64,000 nt of DNA from contig CM036774.1 in NCBI GenBank assembly GCA_020796225.1, positions 25,342,192-25,406,191 on the forward strand, in the 5' to 3' direction. The notes under the pieces are model-generated. The model saw only the letters and a list, made by a program, of their open reading frames with translations, was not told the origin of the DNA and ran no database searches. The translations under genes and the position numbers were made by a program. This document shows, piece after piece, positions 33,035-43,989 of this stretch. Numbering within the stretch: the stretch's first letter is position 1; each line of letters begins with the position of its first letter. The DNA comes from Arion vulgaris. Its lineage: Eukaryota > Mollusca > Gastropoda > Stylommatophora > Arionidae.

Positions 33035-33300
33035 TTTCTTCTTCTTCTTACGCTCCATATCGACCACTTGTTAACCACTCTGTGTGATTTGTATGTGATC
33101 TGAGCAGAAGAGATTGTACGTTGTGCCAGTTATGCGCCTACATGTAGGCCAGCACATCCAATTTCTGCGATGCTTTTTATTTACTAGGGTAGCTGAATCC
33201 CTAGGTCCTACACCAGTCGCCTCTTACGACATGCTGTGTTGGTTGCAGTGGTACTATTCTTTGCTTCCCTTGCGGGCCCCTGTACCACACGGGCGACACT
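33035..33300 (-). mobile_element. SINE B copy
   Basis: Reversed copy: ttcttcttcttacgctccat, agcacatccaatttctgcga, tcttacgacatgctgtgttg and head ccacacgggcgacac. Confidence 0.9.
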
Positions 33301-33429
33301 TACATTCAAAAGCACATACACACTTTTCCACTGCTTGTTAAATGTCCATGATTCACACCCATACGTTGCCACTGGAAATATGCATGCTCAAAGTATTTTA
33401 TATCTATATATCAATCAATCTGTCGCCTT

Positions 33430-34375
33430 GCCTGTTTAACATTTATGCAGAAAACATCATGAGGAATGTTATAGTAGATAGCGGAAATAACAATACGATC
33501 CTTTTATAATCGGAGGAAGAGAAATACCTGAACTAAGATACGCTGACGATACAGTGTTACTGTCAACATCACAAAAAGGGATTGAGAAATTATTAGGGAA
33601 GTGAAAGATAAAAGCAATAAACAAAATCTATATCTCAATGTGGAAAACAACAAAAATAATGACAACAGATAAAACGAACATGACAAATGATATTTTTATC
33701 AATGGAGAGAAAGTAGAAAATGTGAACAGTTTTGAATATCTTGGTTCACTGGTAACAACAGATGGAAATGTGAACAGTTTTGAATATCTTGGTCCACTGC
33801 TAACAACAGATGGAAATGTGAACAGTTTTGAATATCTTAGTTCACTGCTAACAACAGATGGAAATGGGATGAAGGAAATTAAAAGAACAAACATGGCTTT
33901 ACAAAAAAATAAACAACTAAAAACAGTATGGAACGGAACTGATAATAAAATAAAGATCAGAATACTAAGAGCATGCATATTCCCAGTGGTAACGTATGGG
34001 TGTGAAGCATGGACATTTAATGAAGCAGTGGAAAAACATATAAGTGCTTTTGAATATAAGTGTTACAGCAGAGTCCTTCGTATATTGTAGACAGAGAAGA
34101 GAACAAATAGATCTATCCAGAAAGAACTCAAAATCAAAGAAAACTGGCTGATGCTACAAATAAGAAAGATAAAATTGTGATATTTTGGACACAAAAAAGA
34201 CATAAAGGGCTGGAGAGGAGGCATACCATGCAAAGAGAAGAAGAGGAAGACCACGGAGAAGATGGATTCAGGATGTAACTGATGATTTGAACATGATGGC
34301 TGCAGAGGCAGGACATCTGGCCTATGAGAGAGAGAAATTCTGGAGGACTGTTGGGATGGCAAAGTTCTGCTCAGG
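33430..34375 (+). pseudogene. LINE reverse transcriptase fragment with internal triplication
   Basis: The plus frames read ELRYADDTVLLS, the YADD catalytic box of a LINE RT, at about 33525-33560 after frame shifts. Then KVENVNSFEYLGSLVTTDGN (33710-33770), RILRACIFPVVTYGCEAWTF (33958-34020) and a post-RT RKTTEKMDS segment. The 16-residue block VNSFEYLGSLVTTDGN is present three times in frame (33722-33865). The block 33638-34090 is open for 150 codons but is an incomplete protein without fingers, palm start or endonuclease. Confidence 0.85.
33722..33865 (+). repeat. 48-bp x3 in-frame tandem repeat inside the LINE
   Basis: The unit gtgaacagttttgaatatct plus tggttcactggtaacaac is repeated at 33722, 33770 and 33818 with two or three substitutions. 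Other LINEs carry this motif once. Confidence 0.95.
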
Positions 34376-34491
34376 ATAAACTATTTGATAATGATGATGC
34401 TATCAATCAAGGAAGAGAAGTTGAGAAAAGTCAACAGTTGTCAATATCATTCTTCGTTGATAACAAACAATCAAGATGCCATGAAAAGGAC

Positions 34492-34755
34492 TCAAAGACG
34501 CCGAGTGGTTACCGGGGCCCAAATTTGGGGTGTCAAGAATAGAACCACTATTACCTGCCACGCATGTCGTAAGAGGCGAATATGGAGATTTGGCTGAAAT
34601 CGGATGCACATGTCCTAAACGTGTAGAAGTCTATGCGTTTAGGGGCCTACAAACCAATGTGCAACGTATACATGTTCTTGGCAAAGATCAAACATATCAC
34701 AAAGAGTGATTAAAATTGGTCGTAAAGAACGAACGCAAAGAAGAAGAAGAAGACT
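34492..34755 (+). mobile_element. SINE A copy, complete
   Basis: From acgccgagtggttaccgggg to acgaacgcaaagaagaagaa. It is flanked on both sides by actcaaag, a clean target-site duplication, showing that the head starts at acgccgag or earlier. Confidence 0.93.
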
Positions 34756-34844
34756 CAAAGAATATTTAAGAAATTTAATTTTAAATGGAGTGGAACATCA
34801 TGGTAAGAAAATTTAATAGCAGTAAGAACATATAGTGAGCGTCT

Positions 34845-35085
34845 TAGCGGTAGTGAGCTTGATCACAAACCCAAGCGTACCTGGTTCAAACTCCGGGGTG
34901 GGCAAGTTTGAAGCAAATTAGTTTCCGTGGGATTTTTACGAAAGGTAAAAATAGACCTCACCGTTCAGGAAGCAATGGCAAACTACTGAACGTATAAGTG
35001 GTGACTAGAAAATCAACGACTTGTTTTCTGTGGTTGATGGCTATGTCCTGTAAAGAATATGCCAAGATTTTCATTTCAAGAGCAT
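34845..35085 (+). mobile_element. SINE D, intact copy
   Basis: The head tagtgagcttgatcacaaac (A-box-like) and tggttcaaactccggggtgg (B box) mark a tRNA-derived origin. The body is ccgtgggatttttacgaaag, gtaaaaatagacctcaccgt and atggctatgtcctgtaaaga. It ends near gattttcatttc. Confidence 0.8.
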
Positions 35086-35215
35086 ATATATTTCCATGAG
35101 CAAACATAAAAATGCAAGACTTGGATTAGTTTAGTCACTTAACCTACTCACTACGTTATTGTTTCAAATGCCGGACTCATTTATAATGCAACGTATACTG
35201 AATTTATATGGAAAT

Positions 35216-35495
35216 GACCAATGTTGAGGTGTTGAGTAAGGCCAAGACACAGAGAAAGCTTATCATCAATATAAGAATGAGGCAGTCATCATTTTCGGGC
35301 ACCTGATGAGGAGGAGGTTTAGAACACATTGCGACAACCGGTAAAATCGAGGGTAGACGAGACAGGGGGAGACAGAGAGATACAATTTTGGATATCCTGA
35401 CTTCGTGGCAAGGTAGAGTGTCAACATCTGAATTTATAGCAAATACCAGGGACATAGATTTGTGGAGATCCATGATCGCCTACGGCACCTGATGA
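35216..35495 (+). mobile_element. LINE C-terminal end (GRRDRGRQRE type), second copy
   Basis: Frames read TTGKIEGRRDRGRQRE, then after shifts the same ending as 15038-15215 (ttgtggagatccatgatc, cacctgatgatgatg). It contains several stops. Confidence 0.75.
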
Positions 35496-35511
35496 TGATG
35501 ATACTGAACGA

Positions 35512-35720
35512 GTCAGTATACCAACAACTGAATTACCCAGTATACCAACAACTGAATTACCCAGTATACCAACAACTGAATTACCCAGTATACCAACAAC
35601 TGAATTACCCAGTATACCAACAACTGAATTACCCAGTATACCAACAACTGAATTACCCAGTATACCAACAACTGAATTACCCAGTATAACAACAACTGAA
35701 TTACCCAGTATACTAGCATT
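35512..35720. repeat. 24-bp tandem repeat, eight copies
   Basis: The unit is agtataccaacaactgaatt plus accc. It is nearly perfect, with one agtataaca variant. One plus frame encodes SIPTTELP repeats, another VYQQLNYP. I see no evidence that either is translated. Confidence 0.96.
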
Positions 35721-35799
35721 GAGTACTCTTTTAAAAAAACATCGAGCCTGTACATCGTTTCAGAAGAGTGACGAGGTTAACTGATACATACACGACTAC

Positions 35800-36106
35800 T
35801 TTCCAATAATAATAATAATAATAATAATAATTTATATTGTTGGTAGAGATTATAAAGATGATTTTTTTGGTAGCCATTACAACGATGATTTTGCTGACAG
35901 CACTTATAAAGATGATTTTGTTGGTAATGCTGATAAAGATGATGATTTTGTTGGTAATGCTGATAAAGATGATGATTGTGTTGGTAATGCTGATAAAGAT
36001 GATTTTCTTGGTAGTGCTTTCAACGATGATTGTGTGACGATGAATTTCGCTGGCAGCAAGACCGTAAGTACTGGTCAATGTTTGAATGGGTACAGCAATG
36101 CTTGGT
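35800..36106 (+). repeat. (AAT)n plus 33-bp repeat encoding Asp-rich segments
   Basis: After an AAT run (35803-35831), units of gatgattttgttggtaatgc plus tgataaagat repeat about five times. One plus frame is open from about 35833 to 36106 and reads YKDDFFGSHYNDD, DDFVGNADKDDDFVGNADKD, then VTMNFAGSKT with agacc/gtaagtac following. This could be an exon with a repetitive acidic sequence, or only a minisatellite. No homology recognised. Confidence 0.5.
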
Positions 36107-36506
36107 AAGCATCCTGTGTGATCTAGGTCTTGGTGTTGCTAGCGAGCAGTGTAGTCAAATCAGTGGTACAACTGCTGATACTGAAAGTAATACCCAAGCA
36201 ATCATCCACTGACCGACTACAGTGCTCTTCTTAATCTCCATGCGTGCCTTCCAATTGCTTTTCTGATGATGTTCAATGTTTGTGTGTGTGTTACACTGTT
36301 GTGTTCAAGTTATTTGTGGTCTTTACATGAATGAATTTTAATATGTAAGTGTAGCTGCTGTAGCAATCACTGCTGCTGGTGATCAAATATGATGATAATG
36401 ATGATTAGGATGATGACGATTTCGACGATGATGAAGATGATGATTATTACACCTTGGTCGATTCAGGTATCTTTTCGACCTGACGCTGAATGCAAGCATG
36501 GATAAA

Positions 36507-36507
<1 letters not shown>
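36107..36507. other. Intronic sequence, nothing recognised
   Basis: Contains gatgatgatg-rich words at 36385-36445. No exon or repeat family was seen. Confidence 0.4.
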
Positions 36508-36549
<42 letters not shown>

Positions 36550-36645
36550 TAGATAGATGGATATGTGATATATAGATATATATATATGTGATAGATAGAT
36601 ATATATAGATAGATAGATAGATAGATGATAGATAGATATTGTTAT
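36508..36645. repeat. (AT)n / (GATA)n microsatellite
   Basis: A perfect AT run from 36508 to about 36546 is followed by mixed gata, atatatag and gatagatagatag stretches to 36645. Confidence 0.95.
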
Positions 36646-36649
36646 AGGG

Positions 36650-37404
36650 GGTTGTTGTTGTTGGTTGGTAGTGATAGTACACTTGCCGGAAGATATCATC
36701 CAACGCGGATGATTCCCATGTTTCGTGATGGTGATACTGACAGCCGACTTTTAATAGGAGCTCCTTTAGTCATTCGTAATTCGTTTGATATTCATGATGT
36801 TACTTATCTTGATAGGTTGTTGACGTTAATTGACAATAATACAACAGACAGATGTTGTTGGTTTCTTAACTCTTACAATACGAAACGCCACCTGACAGAC
36901 CATATAGTTAGTTCCCATTTTACGAAAAGCCACTTCACGGACCATATGATTCTAACCACTTGTTTTAATTTCCCTAAATACATGTAATGCTTTAAGTGTA
37001 TTTTTAAAATTCAAATACAGCAAGTGGATGTTTGTAATAGATCTTTCAATTGCGCACACTTTGGCGTATGCAGTTTGTATCTGTTGTTGAATACAAGAAA
37101 GTTATAACAAATTTTGTAAGGACACCTTGTCGTAAAATTTGTTCTCAAAACAGTCGTAAAAAGGCGGTTTTCGTACGCGTATTGTAAGAGTTAATACATG
37201 TTTATTTAATCATCTCTCACAATAATACGTCCGTCCTTCTCTAGTGTTTTATGTCGTTCTTGTTTTGTTGTCACTACGTCGCTAGGCAGTACTAACAAAT
37301 TTACGTCAATGTCTCGTTCTAGTGTTGCTATCTGTTCGTAGTGGGCAGATTTGGTGTGCAAACACTACAGTCTCTACATATCTCATATCTACAAACTTAT
37401 CTAT
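36650..37404 (+). other. Unassigned sequence with ~105-codon open frame
   Basis: The plus frame ending at 36987 reads IPMFRDGDTDSRLLIGAPLV, IRNSFDIHDVTYLDRLLTLI and RCCWFLNSYNTKRHLTDH without repeats or low complexity, unlike most frames here. No family was recognised and no splice borders or start are convincing. It may be a remnant of a mobile element. The region runs up to the Penelope-like composite. Confidence 0.35.
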
Positions 37405-37477
37405 CTAAACTAGCTAAACACGTAAACACAAAGTACTACAGTTTTACAAAATACATCAACAGTGACGATAAACAGCA

Positions 37478-37504
37478 ACGTTTCGACCAAAGGCCTTTAT
37501 CAAG
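37478..37504 (-). ncRNA. Hammerhead-ribozyme-like core in Penelope pseudo-LTR (copy A)
   Basis: The minus strand reads cttgataaaggcctttggtc, then gaaacg. The ggcc/ggtc arms with a ttt loop form a stem-II-like hairpin between a CUGAUGA-like and a GAAA box. Relative to a canonical hammerhead, positions 3 and 8 read U and A instead of C and G. Equivalent cores lie at 10285-10311 (-), 21944-21971 (+), 43627-43653 (+) and 46807-46833 (+). Penelope-like elements are known to carry hammerhead motifs in their pseudo-LTRs. Activity here is not shown. Confidence 0.5.
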
Positions 37505-37870
37505 CAAACATTACAACAAGAATGACGAATTTCGAGGAACACTACAAATGGACGATTACACGTGGAAACATAAACCTATCTAATGAAAACCTGGAATAAA
37601 AACGAACAACGAAATGAGTGCAACACAAAAAACCGAAAGTGGAAAGAAGAGAAACAATAAACAATATAGTGGATAAATGACACATATGTGGAGCAAACAC
37701 ACATATAGATAACAAGGCACGGGATAAGACAGTACTAAGAAGCATAGGAATGTAATGCGTTGAGCCCAAGAGGTCGCAAAGTGCCATAGAATGAAATAAA
37801 ACGGTTCTCCAGGGCCAATCGACTGCGATCATCGGAGGAACATGATCGGATGGCTGTGACCTGGACATCG

Positions 37871-40187
37871 TCAACTCCTGAATGGCCAGTATCGTTGAAA
37901 TGAGTGGCCAGGAGTCACAGAGCGTTGGCGAATATCGCGTAAGTGTTGGGCGAATCGGTCACTGAGTCTCTTACCGGTTTCGCCAATATAGGACTTGTTG
38001 CATCGTTTGCAGGTGATGGCATAGATGATATTGCTGGACTCACACGTGAAACTGTCTTGAATGGCATACGTAGCTTTTGGAAAAGAGACAGTGGGGTCTG
38101 TATTACATATGCACATGTATTACAGCGCCGACGTCCGCACTGGATGGTGCCAAAGTGACTCTGGATATAGGCTTGAGGCGACTGTGTACCAACAATCCTT
38201 GAGGCTTCTGTCCCGTCTGTAAGCCACCAAAGGATAGTGTTGGAAGATTGAACGTGTCTCAGGATCAGACTGAAGAATAGGAGATGATGGAATAAGACCT
38301 TTTTCACCAGGGAACTATGATGGTGGAAAGTTAAGATAAGTTTAACCCTGTCAGACTTGGGGTTCTATGTATGTGAGAAAGGGCCTCCTGGCGAGCAATT
38401 AGCTGAAACCGATGCATGGCAGATGTAAGCACATTCTTCGGGTATAGGCGCTGGCGGAAGAAATCCAGCATCTCGTGAGCTCTATCAAGAAAATCGTCGT
38501 CCTCACTACAGAGGCGACGAAGGCGTAGAGTTGAGAGAAAGGTAAAGAGTCACGACAGGCCTGGGGATGGGAAGAGGTATACAGAAGAAAGCTATGTGTA
38601 TCAGTAGGCTTGTGGTATACTGATGTAGTGATAGTTGATAGGCTGATGGTGATAGTGATGTCAAGAAAATTGACACAGGAGGTAGAGATGTGAGAGGTGA
38701 ACCGAATAGCAGGATTGAAGGCATTGATGAAGGTGATGAAGCGTGACAAATCGGCTTCAGACATATCGGTAACTTCAATACAATCATCGATGTATCTATG
38801 ATACACGGACGGAAGAGGACCATCATAGGTGTTCCATACTAAGTGTTCAAGATGACCCATGAATAGACAAGCATAGCTGGGTCCCATTTTAGTACCCATG
38901 CGACCCACTAATCTGTTCGAAGAACTGGTCATTGAACTGAAAGGAGTTGAGTGAGAACTAGTTCAGCAAGACGAAGGAGAGTCGAGGTGGAGACAAGAGG
39001 GTTAGTTCTCCTGTCGAGAAAAAAACTGGAGAGCTTGAAGTCCGTCAGAATGAGGTATAGAGGTATACAGTGAGCAGACATCAAGGAGGAAGAGGCGATA
39101 AGTCCTGCCAGGCAACAACTTAATAGAAGAAAAAAACAGACAAAGTGTGGTTAGTATCCTTCAAGAATGAAGGTAGTGTAGTGACTATAGGATTGAAGAT
39201 ACTATCAAGGAATTCGAGATATGTTCCTAGGACAAGAGCAAGCAGAAACAATAGGCCTACCAGGATTGTGAAGTTTGAATTTTGGAGCATATAGAATGCG
39301 GGTTTGCCCAAACAACTGTCGATGACACATAGTGATGATGCTCCGGTAGGAAGGTCTTTTGAGGCAATGAGGTTCTTGATGACTGTACGGACCTTACTAT
39401 TGTTGGATAGTGTAGCATCAGAAGGAATATTATTGTAGAATAGGGTGTTACGTAGTTGGTTGTGGCCTTCCTGAAGGTATAGTTCTTTACTCCATACGAC
39501 TATGGCACCACCTTTATCGGCGGTTTGATAACAATGTCATCACGTCGACGGAGGTGTGATAGAGCACGAAACTCGGACGGTGACATGTTGGGAACGCCCT
39601 AGGCGTTTAGGTGAGAAGTCCAATGTCGTATGAAGTATTCTTGATGTAGAGATCAAGAGCGTTAGAGGCACCAGGTTTAGGAGTCCAATCATGCTTGCGA
39701 GTGGAATACTTGGAGAACATACTCGAGTCCTGATGTTCTAGAAGGTCCTCCTGGTGATGAAAGTGGAATTTGAGTCGCAGGCCACGGTGGAAACGGTTCA
39801 CATCCTGAAGAGTAGAGTAGTGTCAATGGAGGACGAGAGGAACAAACTTGAGACCCTTACTTAAAACACATCTCTCGCTGTCAGATAAGAGAAGGTCTGG
39901 AGGGATGCAGACAACCTGGGTAGGAGGAGAAGATAGTAGTGGACAATTGAGAGGAGTGGTAGAAGGTACCGGGCGAAGAAGGTCAAGTTTTTGTTGATGA
40001 TGCATGCAAATAAATTCATGCAGTTGTCTGTTGAGAACGTGGATGGTGAAACGAATAAGGGAGTACAGGAGCATATTGGTAGAGGTGAGACTTCGTAGAC
40101 GTTGTAGAAGTAGGGACTGGGAGGAATCAAGTCAGATAGAAGGTGTGAGTGGTTGGCGCGATACAACGCATGCGTTGTAGTGCACAT
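37871..40187 (-). pseudogene. Penelope-like copy A: RT and GIY-YIG endonuclease, frameshifted
   Basis: In minus order, an N-terminal region (40187-39823, with ERCVLSKGLKFVPL) is followed by DIVIKPADKGG-like sequence near 39520. Then comes RT with a [13 protein letters not shown] motif (39300-39250), GTKMGPSYACLFMGHLEHL and HRYIDDC (38905-38790; YIDD is the palm catalytic box), and CRDSLPFSQLYAF. The C-terminal endonuclease includes CNTCAYVIQT, IIYAITCKRCNKSYIGETGK and RLSDRFAQHL (38180-37920), the GIY-YIG-type domain that defines canonical Penelope-like elements. Several shifts and stops break the frame. Confidence 0.9.
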
Positions 40188-41029
40188 TTGGTTTCTAACT
40201 TGAGTAACCTACGCTGCTCCTTGGGGTATAATGAGCCTGCAGAGGGGTGGAAGTTGGAAGCAAAGCCTTTGGGAATAACCTTAAGACGCTGACATGGAAG
40301 AGAAATTACGATGAGAGCAGAAACGAGTTTTTGAAAGTAACCATAGCATAACTGATGGCAGTAAGACGCACATCAGCCGGTAGAGGCTAAAGGGAAACCG
40401 AGATATAAGATCGAAGAAAATTCAACAAGTATTGAAGGGAAGGCATAGTAATAGAAATACAAACAAAAGAACCTATATTATATGCTAAAAAGGGGGGTGT
40501 AGGAACGGGAAATGCCTACACACAAAAATAACTATAAAATCTTACCTACTAAGTGACGACGAATAGTTGCAGCAATATGGCGACGATTATCGAAAAAGGG
40601 AGGCTGCAGTAAAACTTGAAAAATAGCTAAACACGTAAACACAAGTACTACAGTTTACAAAATACATCAACAGTGACGATAAACAGCAACGTTTCGACCA
40701 AAAGGCTTATCAACAAACATTACAACAAGAATGACGAATTTCGAGGAACACTACAAATGGATCGATTACGTGGGAAAAATAAACCTATCTAATGAAAATC
40801 TGGGAATAAAACGAACAACGAAATGAGTGCAACACAAAAAACCGAAAGTGGAAAGAAGAGAAACAATAAACAATATAGTGGATAAATGACACATATGTGG
40901 AGCAACACACATATAGATAACAAGGCACGGATAAGACAGTACTAGAAGCATAGGAATGTAATGCGTTGAGTCAAGAGTCGAAAGTGCCATAGAATGAAAT
41001 AAAACGTTCTCCAGGGCAAATCGATGCGA

Positions 41030-42878
41030 TCATCGGAGGAACATGATCGGATGGCTGACCTGGACATCGTCAACTCCTGAATGCCAGTATCGTTGAAATG
41101 AGTGGCCACAGAGTCCTAGAGCGTTGGCGAATATCGCGTAAGTGTTGGGCGAATCGGTCACTGAGTCTTTTACCGGTTTCGCCAATATAGGACTTGTTGC
41201 ATCGTTTGCAGGTGATGGCATGATGATATTGCGGACTCACACGTGAAACTGTCTTGAATGGCATACGTAGCTTTTGGAAAGAGACAGTGGGGGTCTGTAT
41301 TACATAGCACATGTATTACAGCGCCGACGTCCACTGATGGTGCCAAAGTGACTCTGGATATTAGGCTTGAGGCGACTGTGTACCAACAAATCCTGAGGCT
41401 TCTGTCCGTCTGTAAGCCACCAAGGATAGTGTTGAAGACTGAACGTGTCTCAGGATCAGACTGAAGAATAGGAGATGATGGAATAAGACCTTTTTCACCA
41501 GGAACTATGAGGGTGGAAAGTTAAGATAAGTTTAACCCTGTCAGACTTGGGGTTCTATGTGTGAGAAGGCCTCCTGGCGAGCAATTAGCTGAACCCGATG
41601 CATGGCAGATGTAAGCACATTCTCCGGGTATGGCGCTGGCGGAAGAAATCCAGCATCTCGTGAGCTCTATCAAGAAAATCGTCGTCCTCATCTCAGAGGC
41701 GACGAAGGCGTAGAGTTGAGAAAGGTAAAGAGTCACGACAGGCCTGGGGATGGGAAGAGGTATACAGAAAAGCTTATGTATCAGAGCTTGTAGTATACTG
41801 ATGTAGTGATAGTGGATAGGCTGATGGTGATAGTGATGTCAAGAAAATTGACACAGGAGGTAGAGATGTGAGAGGTGAACCGAATAGCAGGATTGAAGGC
41901 ATTGATGAAGGTGATGAAGCGTGACAAATCGGCTTCAGACATATCGGTAACTCCAATACAATCATCGATGTATCTATGATACACGGACGGAAGAGGACCA
42001 TCATAGGTGTTCCATACTAAGTGTTCAAGATGACCCATGAATAGACAAGCATAGCTGGGTCCCATTTTAGTACCCATGGCGACCCCACTAATCTGTTCGA
42101 AGAACTGGTCATTGAACTGAAAGGAGTTGAGAGTGAGAACTAGTTCAGCAAGACGAAGGAGAGTCGAGGTGGAGACAAGAGGGTTAGTTCTCCTGTCGAG
42201 AAAAACTGGAGAGCTTGAAGTCCGTCAGAATGAGGTATAGAGGTATACAGTGAGCAGACATCAAGGAGGAAGAGGCGATAAGTCCTGCCAGGCAACAACT
42301 TAATAGAAGAAAAACAGACAAAGTGTGGTTAGTATCCTTCAAGAATGAAGGTAGTGTAGTGACTATAGGATTGAAGATACTATCAAGGAATTCGGAGATA
42401 TGTTCCGTAGGACAAGAGCAAGCAGAAACAATAGGCCTACCAGGATTGTGAAGTTTATGAATTTTTGGGAGCATATAGAATGGGTTTGCCAAACAACTGT
42501 CGATGACACATAGTGATGATGCGCCGGTAGGAAGGTCTTTGGAGGCAATGAGGTTCTTGATGACTGTACGGACCTTACTATTGTTGGATAGTGTAGCATC
42601 AGAAGGAATATTATTGTAGAATAGGGTGTTACTTAGTTGGTTGTGGCCTTCCTGAAGGTATAGTTCTTTACTCCCATGACTATGGCACACCTTTATCAGC
42701 GGGTTTGATAACAATGTCATCACGTCGACGGAGGTGGGATAGAGCACGAAACTCGGACGGTGACATGTTAGAACGCCCTAGGCGTTTAGGGTGGAGAAGT
42801 CCAATGTCGTATGAAGTATTCTTGATGTAGAGATCAAGAGCGTTAGAGGCACCAGGTTTAGGAGTCCAATCATGCTTC
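41030..42878 (-). pseudogene. Penelope-like copy B: 5'-truncated RT and endonuclease
   Basis: It starts at the inversion point within the KHDWTPKPGASNALDL segment. RT runs through [19 protein letters not shown] (42700), [20 protein letters not shown] (42480), a motif A region near 42290-42240, MGTKMGPSYACLFMGHLEHL and YRYIDDC-like HRYIDDC (42075-41960). The endonuclease part (41312-41070) contains RCNKSYIGETGKRLSD and is shifted twice. Confidence 0.88.
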
Positions 42879-42899
42879 TAGTCTTCCAACACTATCCTT

Positions 42900-43330
42900 T
42901 GGTGGCGTACAGACGGACAGAAGCCTCAAGGATTTGTTGGTACACAGTCGCCTCAAGCCTAATATCCAGAGTCACTTTGGCACCATCCAGTGCGGACGTC
43001 GGCGCTGTAATACATGTGCATATGTAATACAGACCCCACTGTCTCTTTTCCAAAAGCTACGTATGCCATTCAAGACAGTTTCACGTGTGAGTTCCGCAAT
43101 ATCATCTATGCCATCACCTGCAAACGATGCAACAAGTTCTATATTGGCGAAACCGGTAAGAGACTCAGTGACCGATTCGCCCAACACTTACGCGATATTC
43201 GCCAACGCTCTGTGACTCCTGTGGCCACTCATTTCAACGATACTGAAGCCATTCAGGAGTTGACGATGTCCAGGTCACAGCCATCCGATCATGTTCCTCC
43301 GATGATCGCAGTCGATTTGCCCTGAGAACC
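42900..43330 (+). pseudogene. Penelope-like copy C1: GIY-YIG endonuclease only
   Basis: The plus frames give IQSHFGTIQCGRRRCNTCAY, IIYAITCKRCNKFYIGETGK and RLSDRFAQHLRDIRQRS up to DDVQVTAIRSCSSDDRS-like sequence, with one frameshift around 43050. It is followed by a full 3' pseudo-LTR (to 43719), immediately upstream of copy C2. Confidence 0.88.
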
Positions 43331-43626
43331 GTTTTATTTCATTCTATGGCACTTTGCGACCTCTGGACTCAACGCATTACATTCCTATGCTTCTTAGTAC
43401 TGTCTTATCCCGTGCCTTGTTATCTATATGTGTGTTTGCTCCACATATGTGTCATTTATCCACTATATTGTTTATTGTTTCTCTTCTTTTCCACTTTCGG
43501 TTTTTGTGTTGCACTCATTTCGTTGTTCGTTTTTATTCCCAGATTTCATTAGATAGGTTTATGTTTCCACATGTAATCGTCCATTGTAGTGTTCCTCGAA
43601 ATTCGTCATTCTTGTTGTAATGTTTG

Positions 43627-43653
43627 CTTGATAAAGGCCTTTGGTCGAAACGT
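43627..43653 (+). ncRNA. Hammerhead-ribozyme-like core in Penelope pseudo-LTR (copy C1)
   Basis: Same core as in copy A: ttgataa, hairpin ggcc-ttt-ggtc, gaaac. A short stem III (acg/cgt) with gtc at the expected cleavage position follows. Stem I pairing is not obvious. Confidence 0.5.
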
Positions 43654-43989
43654 TGCTGTTTATCGTCACTGTTGATGTATTTTGTAAAACTGTAGTACTT
43701 TGTGTTTACGTGTTTAGCTATTTTTCAAAGTTTTACTGCAGCCTCCACCTTTTTCGATAATCGTCGCCATATTGCTGCAACTATTCGTCGTCACTTAGTA
43801 GGTAAGATTTTATAGTTATTTTTGTTGTGTAGGTGCATTTCCGTTCCTACACCCCCTTTTAGCATATAATATAGGTTCTTTGTTTGTATTTCTATTACTA
43901 TGCCTTCCTTCAATACTTGTTGAATTTTCTGATCTTATATCTCGGTTTCCTTCAGCCTTCACCGGCTGATGTGCGTCTTACTGCCATCA

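Noticed and set aside
42934..43325. Intact GIY-YIG endonuclease gene
   Set aside because: It is the C-terminal part of a truncated Penelope-like copy with a frameshift, and three sibling copies lie alongside.
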